Shown: positions 51,301-62,445 of the stretch, piece by piece
How positions within the stretch are numbered: position 1 is the first letter of the stretch
Layout of the letters: every line of letters starts with the position of its first letter
From: Pseudoscleropodium purum
Lineage: Eukaryota; Streptophyta; Bryopsida; Hypnales; Brachytheciaceae
DNA length: 64,000 bases
NCBI GenBank assembly: GCA_963969395.1
Contig: OZ017799.1
Location: forward strand, 6,884,501-6,948,500
Direction: 5' to 3'
Program-made: the position numbers and the translations under genes
The notes under the pieces: generated by a model
Seen by the model: only the letters and a program-made list of their open reading frames with translations
Database searches by the model: none
What the model was told of the DNA's origin: nothing

Positions 51301-53222
51301 TTTAGTTCAACGAAGCCCGGCTGCTAATGTTGTTGGTGTTGAACCCCGCAGGGAGTTCTTCGGGTCGTTCTTTCAAGGGTATCTTCCAGGTCTACTCCTC
51401 AGACTAGTAGTTGGATTGGTCCTACCGCCACTTTTGAGAGTACTTACGAAGTTTGAAGGCCATATCTCTTATTCAAAAATAGACAAGTATGCGGCTATGA
51501 AGTACTATATTTTCATGGTAGTGAACGTGTTTTTTGGTAACGTCCTCATTGGATCTTTACTTGAGCAGTTGAAGCAATACATTGCGGCACCAGCAACGTA
51601 AGTCATATCTCCCTTCAACGCTATTTATTCCGTTTTATTTGTTCCTTGCTTACGGTACTGCTTTTGCTACAGGCTATGCAGACTAGAATCTTTGGCCTTT
51701 GGGGAAATCATCACAGTTTGTATTTTTGGAATTCTCGTTGCAATGTCTTTTTATTTGTGATGACGTCAGACTGCAAATTTGATATTTTGCTTGTTGTGGA
51801 TGTGATTAGAATTCCGAAGGCTTTTGGAATCTCCATCCCTATGAAGGCTACCTTTTTCATGTCTTATATCTTGGTGGATGGTTGGGCAAACACTGCTGCT
51901 GAATTACTTCGAATCTGGCCGCTGCTAATATATTATATTAGAACTTATATCGTGCGAAACCTCATTCAATCTTACCAGAAACATCGGGTGAAGATTCTCC
52001 CAGTTGCACCGCCAGATTACACAGTCCTCCTGACTCGGTTGAGTCTTTACTTCCTACTTGGCCTTGTCTATGCAGTCATCTCGCCACTTATCCTACCGTT
52101 CCTGTGTATATATTTTGCCTTTGCCTACCTTGTACAACGAAATCAGGTGAGCATGGAACTTTCGATTCCTGTTTGGTTTTCAACCACCCTATTGTGATTT
52201 CCCATCCAATTCTAGAGGCAGGAAATATTCGACAACCGAGTGGTGCCATGTTTACGAACACTTGTATTACGGACTAGGTTTCAGACTAAAGAATAACAGA
52301 GCCAACTGATGTGTGATCTTTTCGGACTTAAATTTGCTGTAGGGATGATGAAGCCTTTCCTTGAAACGTACTGTAGATTGAAACATTTACATATGTTATC
52401 ATCTCACACTCCGGGGGTCTTTTTTTTTGTGCAGGTTATTAATGTATATGAGCCAAGATACGAACGAGCAGCGTCATTCTGGCCGTTTATACATCGAAAC
52501 ATTATTATTGCGCTACTTATTACGCATATTACCCTTATGGGTTTATTCTCTATAAAAAAGGCAGTTGCTTCAACCCCGTTTTTGCTGCCGCTTCCTATCT
52601 TGACCATTGTCTTCCATCTGTACTGTGGACAGAAGTTTTTGCCAGCCTTCAAGAACTACCCGTTACAGGTACATCGCCTTTCTCTCGAATTCCATCGTTG
52701 TCACTTTTATTACCCGCCCTTCTGAAATGAGGTGTTGATGAAGTCCATCACTGGATGCAGGAAGCTAAGTGGAAAGACAAAATGAACCCGGACGTGGATA
52801 TTGAGGACATGCTGGACAATGGTCACGCGTACCTGCACCCTGCAATCCGTTCAGCTTCTGTGGACAGTGATGGCGAATACCCAGACACAATTAGAAACGG
52901 CATTGCTCCTCAAACTCCTAGTGTCGGCCACGTTGACAGGATGCCATCGTCTGGTAAAGATTCATGGTCAATTCCAATACACCAGGAGGGAAGTGGCTCC
53001 AATAGTGGTCCACACGGAAGGTTCAACCATGTACATGGGGGTGGCTCTTCTGCCAAAGTTTTGACTGGTAATTCTCTGCCCAGTTCGCCGTCACCTAGGA
53101 TCCATAATCTGGGTTCCAGGACTTGGCCATCTGCTGCTGGGAGTGTTGAGACCCCTCATTCCTCTTTCCGAAGTTTGCCAACGGATTTGGAATTTGCTAG
53201 TGAAGACAAAGGTGTCATCTAG
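48301..53222 (+). CDS. CSC1-like / OSCA mechanosensitive cation channel
   Basis: Eleven exons: 48301-48620, 48836-48997, 49102-49237, 49443-49544, 49924-50058, 50220-50300, 50672-51012, 51352-51597, 51810-52146, 52435-52668 and 52761-53222, about 851 residues. OSCA/CSC1 proteins are calcium-permeable channels gated by membrane tension and hyperosmolarity. The N-terminal span is followed by FRVYYPRRCLKG. IDTLSIANV and the cytosolic RNA-recognition-like region with FAKSDAIDFYAKEIRRLRKE come next. TEWAPEPRDVHW marks the start of the core, followed by PVAFVQSLANLDTLVKYFPF, SIPMKATFFMSYILVDGWA, YAVISPLILPF and YEPRYERAASFWPFIHRN. The acceptor of exon 6 (TTTCAG at 50214-50219) is needed to keep the frame. 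The last exon adds a long hydrophilic tail rich in Ser, Gly and Pro after DVDIEDML. The start is the first ATG before a strong hydrophobic segment. Confidence 0.95.
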
Positions 53223-53663
53223 TGGTTCAAGCGAGAGTACCAGTTTCTTTCACCAGGTTTGTGGATTTCATACTGTCTGCCATTGACAGTTAGATTTGTA
53301 GTCATCGGAATCATTCTTCTCACAGATATATGAGCCTGCAGCGATAGCGAGTTCTTGTGATTATTGGAGTTATAAGAGGATGGCAAGTTCGACTTCTACT
53401 GCCTTACACAACTGACTGGTGAAATGTCTGGAGAACAACAATCACATGTTTGGTCTTCGTTAGGATTGGCTAGCACAAATTTTTTCAATGTACCATATTT
53501 AGATGAAAAATGATTTTTTTCTGTATTCTTCAGAGGTTCTGAAGGATATGACATACTGATACACACATAACTGACTTTGTTAAGTCAGTCACAAATCTGG
53601 GTTTTGCACATGTTTTCTTCTTTCAACCTTCATGTCTCTTGTTCTTTAACTGGAATGCTTTAT

Positions 53664-55447
53664 TTAACCCTTAAAAGGAGTTGTTCACATGGTCATACGT
53701 CATAGGCCGTGTGGCCCAAGGTAGGACCAGACAATCGATATTACTTTTAGAGAGGTGGTTATTTTAGAGAGCATTACTTTAGAGAGGTTTTATTGTATCC
53801 CTTGATTTGTATGTCCTATTTTGCCACAAAGTATGAGTGAAAATTATTCTATTTTATTTTCTAGAGATGGAATCTCATATTTTCTATAAGTTGTAAAAGT
53901 TTGAAATTATTGTGAAATAAGAATGAAGAAAATTTGTATCAAATACAATATATGCTTTGAATTATTTGAAATTTTCAACATAGGTGTATGTTGTGGTGTG
54001 AAACATCATAGTGTGATCCCAAATTAAAAAATCAGTATATTGTGGTTATATTGTAGACCCAAAGCCTAGATAGCTATTAATAGTTTAATTTTACAAATTT
54101 TTCAAAATTTCAAGTTGGAATAGATTAAAAGTAGATTTAATTAGTTAACTTCATTTCATTAGTTGAGCTAAAATTCATAAAAGATCATAATTTTGGCTAA
54201 TATTCAATTGTATAAAATTGTCAAAATATAGTGAAAAAGCATCTTTTGTAATTTTTATTTTTAGCATATTCTATTGTAGAGAAGTCTAGAACACCTAAAC
54301 AAGGGAATTTCAAACATCGTGCAAAGACATTCAAAGAATCTTAAAAAAAATTAGATGAAAAAATACAATTCTTCATCATATTTTGTTCATTTGAAGTATA
54401 CCAAGCAAGGAATACAATAGAACGTCTCAAAAGTATCACTTTATAGTATTGTGGTCTTTTAAAGATTAATTGAAGATTTGAGTTTGTAAGGGTGCAATTG
54501 TTTTTCAAGGCAAAATCATTTAAAAGCAAGTATGCCTTACAAAATCCAAATATTTTTATGCTCATTGTAAAATGTTCAACATTCAAAAATTGAATTCAAG
54601 ACCCAAATTTAGAAAATACATCATTTCAACTTTGACCTCTTTTAGCTTTTATATATTATTTTTTAATGCAATTTAGAGACTTCATCCAACTTTAGTTGCA
54701 ATTTGTCTTCATAAGATTAAAAGATGAAAAGTGGTTGTTTCACAAAATTGATCACTTTACAATGGTTCTAATTTTAGTCAGTAGGGGAGGATTCACTCTA
54801 TTGAATCATCGATAATATTCATTTCTTGAAGACTAAAGAAAAGTACTAAATGTAACAAAGTGTTAGTTGATTTTCAACTTTTAACTACTCTTTATATCAT
54901 ATGTAACTCCAGTCTAATGATTGATATGGTTGAAGATTCAAGGTAATTTTGTTAATTTTATTGATTTTCGATGACAATTTTTTATTTATTAAATATGATT
55001 TTAGTTTTCAAATAAAAGTAGTTATGGAAATTAGTGAATACTATACAAACACATAGTTATATGAATAGTCTATAATATGATGATACTAATAAAGAATAAA
55101 AATCATGTGTGTATTTTTTGCATTTTTTTTCCTAGACTCTCAACTCAATTTTCCAACATAAATTTTTTAAACTCAATCTACAATTCAAAAAATTGAATTG
55201 ATAGACTAGAGTGTATGACTTTGAATCTTCTCAAGGTGTCAAAAAAACATATTTTTCAATTTAAACACAAATATCATGCAATCTATATGGTCAAAATTCT
55301 TAAAATTCTTCTACACCTTTTGACACCAATCTTGTGCAAAATCCTACAATCAAAACAATATTTTTTTTTTAAATCCTCTTTGAAATAGAAATGGCACTTT
55401 TGACTAGATTTTGGCACTCCAAAAAGTCTTGGGACTTTAGGGGTTAA
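53664..55447. mobile_element. Longer TTAA-ended element, 1784 bp
   Basis: The left end is TTAACCCTTAAAAGG (53664) and the right end ACTTTAGGGGTTAA (to 55447). The last 200 bases follow the phrase order of the other members (CAATCTATATGG, ATCTTGTGCAAAATCCTACA, then GAAATAGAAATGGCA). It lies just downstream of the CSC1 3' UTR. Frames inside are short. It is about twice the length of the 44.5 and 61.5 kb members and could be two elements sharing outer ends. Confidence 0.6.
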
Positions 55448-55991
55448 AAAGGATTATAGTGCAAAAGGCAAGATCACAATAGAAATAGAACTAAAGCTAT
55501 AACTCTTAACACCAAATTAACTCATTGGTCATAAGCCCAAGTTGTGTTAGTTCTAGACAACAAAATTACACACAAGACCTCTTTAACCTTCCATTAGAAT
55601 GCCAAGCTAGTCACCATGGAAATCATCCTTCTTGGTTCATTTGTTAAATAAAAAAACAAGAGCACTCATTGGAGGTCAAACTCCTCTACAAGATCTCCCC
55701 TTTTCACACAAAATTCTAAGGATGAACATCTAAACTTGTCTTCCAGAGGACTCTTTGCATGGGCACTTTTGTATTCCATATAAGAATTCTTTGTCATCCA
55801 TCCGACACTTAGTGTCAAAGCCCTCACGGTGTCAAGACTCCCATCATTCAAGCAATCAGGCAATTCAATTCCAATGCTCTCCTGACTGTGTCGCTGTAGT
55901 AATTGAACCAACTTACGGCATTCACACAAGACACAGCAACTGCAACTGCAACTGCAACTCCGAGGCTTGCTAACAAAATCATTCCATTCCA
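55448..55991. other. 3' flank of the sugar transferase gene
   Basis: This is the probable 3' UTR of the minus-strand transferase gene and short intergenic sequence. It contains a small hexamer repeat, (GCAACT) about four times, at about 55937-55962, some 30 bases beyond the stop codon. Confidence 0.5.
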
Positions 55992-58900
55992 TTACAGTAA
56001 TTTATTTCGTCTCCACCACATCCACGGTGACCGACGACATGAGGAAGGCACACGCCAATGCTTGCTGTTGACATGCTTGTTGTTCCTCCTGCCCTGCTGC
56101 TCCTGCTCACTCAAATGCTCCACCCCATTCTGGGAATGCCAATCATCCAACGCCAGTTGCAGATCCTTCAGTTTATTATTCAAACCCCCTTTGCAACAGT
56201 TGGCGTGCAAGGTCACCACCTGTTTCATGTCCTTGCTCATCTGCTCTCCACAACACAACACACATCAGAAAACAAAAGAGAGAGAGAAAAAAAACGCCAA
56301 TCACTGGAAGAGTCTGTTCATTGTTCATTGTTCATCTGAGGTTCCAAGATTGACTTCGAAAAAGCAGGAGGACTCTCTCTCGCACATCAGAACATGAAGG
56401 TCACAGTGTCACAAGAGCACCAAAAACGCAAGACTCTTCAACAAGCAGCAAGGCTATGCAAGGCTCTGTGCATTCCAAAGTGTAGCTACTACAGCTAATT
56501 CGTGGTGAAGTTGCGCTTTACTTGTAGTTTATTTCATAAACTATGGCTCTATTTTGAAGTAAGAACCAACATTTTATCATAAAAAACCTACTCAAACTTT
56601 CTCACTTCTCTGTAGATATAGTTTGTGTCGATGCAATTTTTCTTCCAATAAAGTGGGCACTACCGGTATTCACAGACGGTGAGCTCCAACACATAAACTT
56701 AAATGTTGTGATTGCTAGCACTAAGTAAATGTTAATGCAGGTAGGGTCACCCATAATCTTTACTGACGCAAGATCGTACCTACTCTAGATCTTAAGGCTC
56801 TAGGTACATGGTAAGAGGGTTGTAGACCACCCAAAGATCTATGCAAGGTCATCCACCAATAAAACTTCGAACCTTCGTAACTTTTGCATGAGGTATCTAA
56901 ATAACACACTCTTCGTTGCATTGGAATCCACTTCCATTTAAAAACCAAAACAAAAGAGTAAAGAAAGAGCGTATGGCCATACCTGACAGAAGCCAGAGAA
57001 GTAGAGAGTTTCCAGGAACCGGATCCTGACGCCCAAGCGAGCGAAGTCCTTCTCTCGGATGACCACGCTGAGCACATCCTGGTCGTGTTTGCCAGGGACT
57101 CTCAATCTGGCGGCGTACCAGTAGTGATACAACGCAATGGTTTTCACGTTCGACCGAACATACAGAAAGCCCCCGTTGGGAGCGTTGGTGGCCACGTCAA
57201 ACGGACCGCCTGTGTATTTGTCACAGGCGATCTGGAAATCACTGTCGTCGGCAAAATTGGGGAAGGGGTCACGGAACCAAAGAATGTCAGCATCCTGTCC
57301 ACAAAAACAGACTCATTCCGTTAATTGCATTTCATCCTCCTCCTCTCACAAACTATTTGCTCAAGTATACCCCGGTACACAAGGTGCCACCGCGCACGGC
57401 ATATCAAACTGCAAATGAAACTGTACGGTGCATCATATGAAATGCAATCTGTGATGTTCCTCATACTGGGAATTTGATCTTTTGCCAAGGGACTAATCCC
57501 TTTGGAATTATAAATTGAATCCTAACCCTAAGCATGAAATAAGCTACATCTAGAAATGCAACGACAGTGGAATAAGCGACAGCGCTTCTCCTGGAGTTCA
57601 AGCTGCACCACAACAAGGACAGAGCCTCTCCCTGTCAAAGCATAGATGCGTGTTATTCATTTGTTGGCTCCACTTTAAGGCGGGGAGGAGGCTACTTACA
57701 TCAACGCCAACTACGTCTACACTAAAGCGAGAAATTTTGCGTATTACGTTCTCGTGTACTATGTTGCTGCTTGAGAACTGAATCTCGACCCTCAACATGA
57801 AACAAGTTACACATCTACAATGCAGCTACACTGTGAAATAAGTTACAGAGCCACTCGTAGCTTTACAGCTGCACTACAAAAGGGGGAGAGAGAGACTCAG
57901 CTTGTATAATTGAACGCTATGCTAAGCTCTGTTCTGTTTTGTTCTGTTCTGTTAAGCACAAGATTCTCATGTATCATGTTTTGTTGCTGCTTGTGAATTG
58001 TTCAAATCGTAACCCTTAACATGAAATAAGCTACATCTACAAATGCAGCTACATTGTGAAACAAGCCACGGTGCCACTCATAGCTTTGTGTCTGCACAAC
58101 AAAAGAGGGAGAGAATCTCTGGTTGTATAACTCAACGCTACATTATGTTTTTTCAATTGATTAAAATTGAGAGGAAGAGGAAGAGAACAACTGACCGAGA
58201 AGACAAAGCTGTAGCCCATCTCCAGCACATCCCCTAAGAACTTGATCCTCCTCCACATCATCTTGAGGTAATCCCCACTCATGAACTTCTTCTCTCCAGC
58301 AAAATCCACGCCCTCCGTCTGCAACCGGAAGCAGAAACGGTGCAGCTGCAAACACCTTTCATGCGCTTTTCTGTCCAAGGTGACAATCACCAGGTGGTTC
58401 ACCAGATACTGGATGTTCTTCCCTCTTCGGAAGCTCAGCAGAAACAGGTCGATCATGGTGTCCTTGGCTGCCCACGCCTCATTCAGCGTTGTGATGATCA
58501 CCGTCTTGTTCACCATGGCGGCTCGGGATAAAATCTTCTGCAGCTCTTGGTACTCCCTGGCTGTCTGGAAACAACAAAAGAAACATATATTCAACATGAA
58601 AAATGGCGAAGATCCAATCAGAGCAGAAGTAGAACTCTGAAATAATGGGTGTTAAGAGGCTGTTGGAGGTTGTTCTACTAACTGCACCACCATAGATGGC
58701 AATTTCATAGCCTCTCTATGCCTTGATGGCATAGTCCAACCCGAGCATTGATAGAAAAAAAAAAGGGTGAAGGTCTGAAGAAATCTAATCTAAGACTAAG
58801 AAGAATTCTGAAGAGGTATTTCTACTAATTGCACCACATGGACGAAGATGGAAAATTGCTAGCCTCTCCATGCCTTGCTGGGATAATCCAATCTTCGCAT

Positions 58901-59580
58901 TGATGAAAAAAAGGTGAAGATTCAGAGAAATCCAATCTAAGCATAAGAGAAAGAATAACTCTGGCTTCTTCCTAACATGAATGACGAGTCTGGTCGCAAT
59001 AGATTTACTAACTACTGCAAGATGTGTGGCATAACTAGTAAGTGCTATTTCGTGACACCCAACTTTAGTGTTGATATAAGACATCCCTCTAACCAATATG
59101 AATGAAGGTTTTGTTGGAGATAGTTCTACTAATTGCACCCTTATGAGCTATGAACAGTCGAACTTTAGCATAGATTACATAGTCAATGCAAACCTTGGCA
59201 CCCAACCTTAGCATTGAAAGTAGACATCAGAAAGATCATTGTGAATGAAGAGTCTGTCAGGCATAGTTCTACTAACAGTGCCACATAGACTTAGATCTAC
59301 ACTAATAACAAGTGTTATTACCTTCACATCCAATCTCAGCGTTGATAGAAGACAGCACCCTTTGAAAAATGCAATTGAAAAAGTCTGAATTGGGAGAAGG
59401 GTGCAAAGGACTCACCATATGCTCACGTGGTGGAAGAAGAGAGTTGCTGAGATTTGAAAGCATGCTGTGGACGTGCTGGACTGAAGGTTTTTGGTAAAGG
59501 AATAAATAAGGCAGGCCGAGAAAGGCTGTTGTTACAGCTATGAGGAGGATTTGACTCACTCTGATTTTCAATGCAGCCAT
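55992..59580 (-). CDS. Nucleotide-diphospho-sugar transferase (GT77-type)
   Basis: Four minus-strand exons, all in phase 0: 59580-59416, 58564-58196, 57294-56983 and 56240-55992, giving 364 residues. The family (plant DUF271) holds Golgi glycosyltransferases related to arabinosyl- and xylosyltransferases of cell-wall polymers; the sugar used here is not known. Residues 11-29 form a type II membrane anchor (ILLIAVTTAFLGLPYLFLY). NKTVIITTLNEAWA follows, then the metal- and nucleotide-sugar-binding DADILWFRDPF at residue 179, GGPFDVATNAPNGGFLYVRS, KHDQDVLS and the C-terminal LHANCC....NKLKDLQLALDDW. Exon 2 uses an unusual GTCAGT donor. The residues after LDDW are variable and hydrophilic. Introns 1 and 2 are built from degenerate tandem repeats. 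Confidence 0.95.
57515..58150. repeat. Degenerate tandem repeat in intron 2
   Basis: About three units start near 57515, 57775 and 58005. Shared phrases are AACATGAAATAAGCTACATC, TGCAGCTACA.TGTGAAA and GCCACTC.TAGCTTT, then a GAGAGA run and AACGCTA.. before the next unit. Unit length is about 200-250 bp. Confidence 0.7.
58640..59345. repeat. Degenerate tandem repeat in intron 1
   Basis: Five units can be traced by the phrase TTCTACTAA.TGCACC and its variants at about 58674, 58821, 59004, 59125 and 59268. Each is followed by a phrase close to CCAA.CTTAGCATTGATA and a GAAGA or GACAT run. Spacing varies from 121 to 183 bp. Confidence 0.65.
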
Positions 59581-61508
59581 GGTCCTAAATTCACACTAAA
59601 CCTCCTCTCTCAAATTCACACACTAAATCCAAACTATTCTCACTTCACGGAAGAATTCGCACTCAAGAGTGTTTCACTCAACTCAACTATCAAATTCGTA
59701 CAAAATCAAGAGGAGTAAAAGTTCTACCTAGGACAGGCACTGAAGAAAATGCCAGGTAGAATAATTCTGTCGAAATGGTTACTGACTCCAAATCAAGGTC
59801 ACCAAATGACTAATTCTCCAAATCCGTTTTGGATCAGTTTTCCAAAGCATAAATTCGTACTAGAGAACCACGTATTGCGCTACGAAAACGAACTCTCAAT
59901 TGCGCATCTTGTACAAAAGAGAGCCAAAAAATCAACAAAAAAAAATAGTCTTCAAAACTCAACAAAAATGTAGATCCTGCTATCCAAGCGCTTTCCCTCT
60001 CCCGAAAATCGTTGTCAAATCGACCGCGCAATACTCTCTTTCCTTTCCAACTCCATCCCAACACAATTCTGAACCCAGAGACTCATCTTCCTAGCCTAGC
60101 CCCTCTCGAGATTCTCAAATCTCAAACCACAAGTGTTGATCTTCTAACACCCCTCGTGAGAGAGAACATACTGTACTACCCAGAAACTCGAATCCAATCT
60201 TGAGGCAGATTTTCACTCGGAAAATCCCACAAACGCAAAAACAGAACCACAAAAACAGGTTCAAAATTGGGGACAAGACAGTCGTTCAAACTGAAAAATT
60301 GAACAACAAAACAATCACTATATACAAGCTCTTCTCAAAAATGCACTACGCAATCCTAATGCGCTCCCCAGGTACTTCAAAATCTCGAAATCTCAAATCT
60401 CGAAACTGGAACTCTCGAAATCTAAATTTTCAACAAGTGCCCAGATTCAAGCTTCCTAACCAACAGTGTTTGCTCACTTCTGAATTAGCCTCTGTTTCTC
60501 TAACTTATGCTCTTCTCCCTGATTCTCTACGCTGTTTTCCTTCAAATTTCTCACATTATTCAAGGAAACATTCAACTACGGAGACCCGCTGTAGAAGAGA
60601 AGGGAAGAGAAGTGAGGTGAGGTGAGGTGGGTGGGTGGGGTGCAAAAAGTGAGAAAATTGTGTTCAACGAGAAGTGCTTCTTGCTGCATAAGGGCTGGAG
60701 AAGGTCTCGCTTGTTGTTCGCCGTCCGATTTGTACCAGGTTTAGATCGCCGTCGATTGGTATGGGAACGCGTTTTGGTTCCCTTCTCTGGAAGTTCCCGT
60801 GTTTGGCAGGTTCTGTCTCTTTCTTTGTTGGGAGTATGAGAACCTTCTACCTACTCGTGCAACACTGATTTGTCGTACGGTAGACAAGCCTATTACCGGG
60901 CGAGTCTATAGTAGTAGTGCAAGGAGTCTCTTGCGGACGGAGGTCCAGTCAAGGATGAATGTAAAATAAGGTGGGAGGTGTAGAAACTGTTCATTTAAGA
61001 GAATTTTGGCTCAGGACGTCTTCTATGCTGATCAAAGAATTTTCTAACAAAATCTCCGAGAAAGATGAGAGGGAGACACATCCATCACAAATTGATTAGT
61101 AATTTTTAGAGTTAAACTAAATTAGATATGATTTTCCAAAGATCACATGAATAGGGTGCTATTTGAGTCTATAGGTACAACCATGAAATGTCAAACACTT
61201 GTCCTTTAATGGTGTAAAATGGAGTCCAAAAATGAAGGTGCATTAACCTTAAACTATAACAATATGGTGCATGTGATTGCCTAGAACGACATAAAGTCTC
61301 CCACCACTCATAACACTACATTACGTACACTAAAATTTTGTCTACTTCCAAATCAAACTCAATTCCAAACCATTCCTAAAATTGTGCACTAAGAATCCCA
61401 AATTGACATCAATTCATTAATGGCCCATTTTTTATTCCTACAATGACAATTCATGGTACTCTTATAGAAGTAGTTCTTAGAGCATGGCTAGAATTAGCAC
61501 CTCCTATT
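59581..61508. other. Upstream region of transferase gene, no gene seen
   Basis: This should contain the promoter of the minus-strand transferase gene. A G-rich microsatellite (GGTGA repeats followed by GGTGGGTGGGTGGGG) lies at 60611-60641 on the + strand. Short open frames occur on both strands but none is recognisable. Confidence 0.45.
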
Positions 61509-62445
61509 TTAACCACTAAAGGACCAAGCTATGTTTTCAGCTACATAAACATCTTAGGCAAGTGCTTGTGACTAAAGATTTTCATATTTTTGACCCAAAT
61601 TTTAATAGAAGGTGAGGATAAGAAATATCTTTCATATTTACTAAATTTTGTGACATTTGGAAATAGGAGTAAAAAAATATAGCCTAATATATTGCTTTTT
61701 CTTTAAATGGGCAATACGGGAAAATTAGAAAAAATAACTTTTTTCAAAAGAAAAAATTTGAAATTGGTTTTCTAGAGTTATGTATACAAGAAAAGCTTTG
61801 AATCATTCCATTCTAATTAATGAGTCAAAAGTTATGAGGATTTTTTGTTTGCAGGTAGTTATGGATTTTTTACTCTAAAATAAACTTTGAAGTCATGTAT
61901 CTTACTCAATTTTCAATATTTTTGAAATAAAGTAAAATCATAGGATGTAGATTGTTTATTACAACATTCCAACCATTGTGATTGGCATTTTTCTATTCCA
62001 TAATTTAATTCTTAACAATTTAGTATTTTGAATCATTCTCTACTATTGTCTACTTACTATTTTTTTCCTTATATGTTGTACAATTCCAAATGATTTGAAT
62101 TTTTTCAGCATGTAGACAACTTGTCTAGGAAAAAGAATCCAAAGAAGCACCACCATTTGGAAAAAAATTTCATAGAAAAATGGGCTTGTGAAGTGTAGCT
62201 GCCCTATTTTTCACAAGGCCGAAAAAATGATTTTAGCAAATTTGAATGCTTATATCTTGCAATTCATGCGGTAGAAATTTCTGAAATTCTTACCACATAT
62301 CCTTAAGTTATCACAATACAAGATCCTATGGTTACATGAGTGAATAAAAGTTTTTCTTCAAAAATTGGGTACTTATATTAAAAATGGCAATTATTGAACG
62401 TTTTCTCTGATCATGAAAACATAGTCATAGAACTTTAGGAGTTAA
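61509..62445. mobile_element. TTAA-ended element, 937 bp
   Basis: The left end is TTAACCACTAAAGG (61509) and the right end ACTTTAGGAGTTAA (to 62445). The interior from about 61740 aligns with 44650-45416 through many shared phrases (AAAGCTTTGAATCATT, AAAGTTATGAGGA, TTCTTAACAATTTAGTATTT, ATATCTTGCAAT). The similar size and ends make this the second full-length member. Confidence 0.78.
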
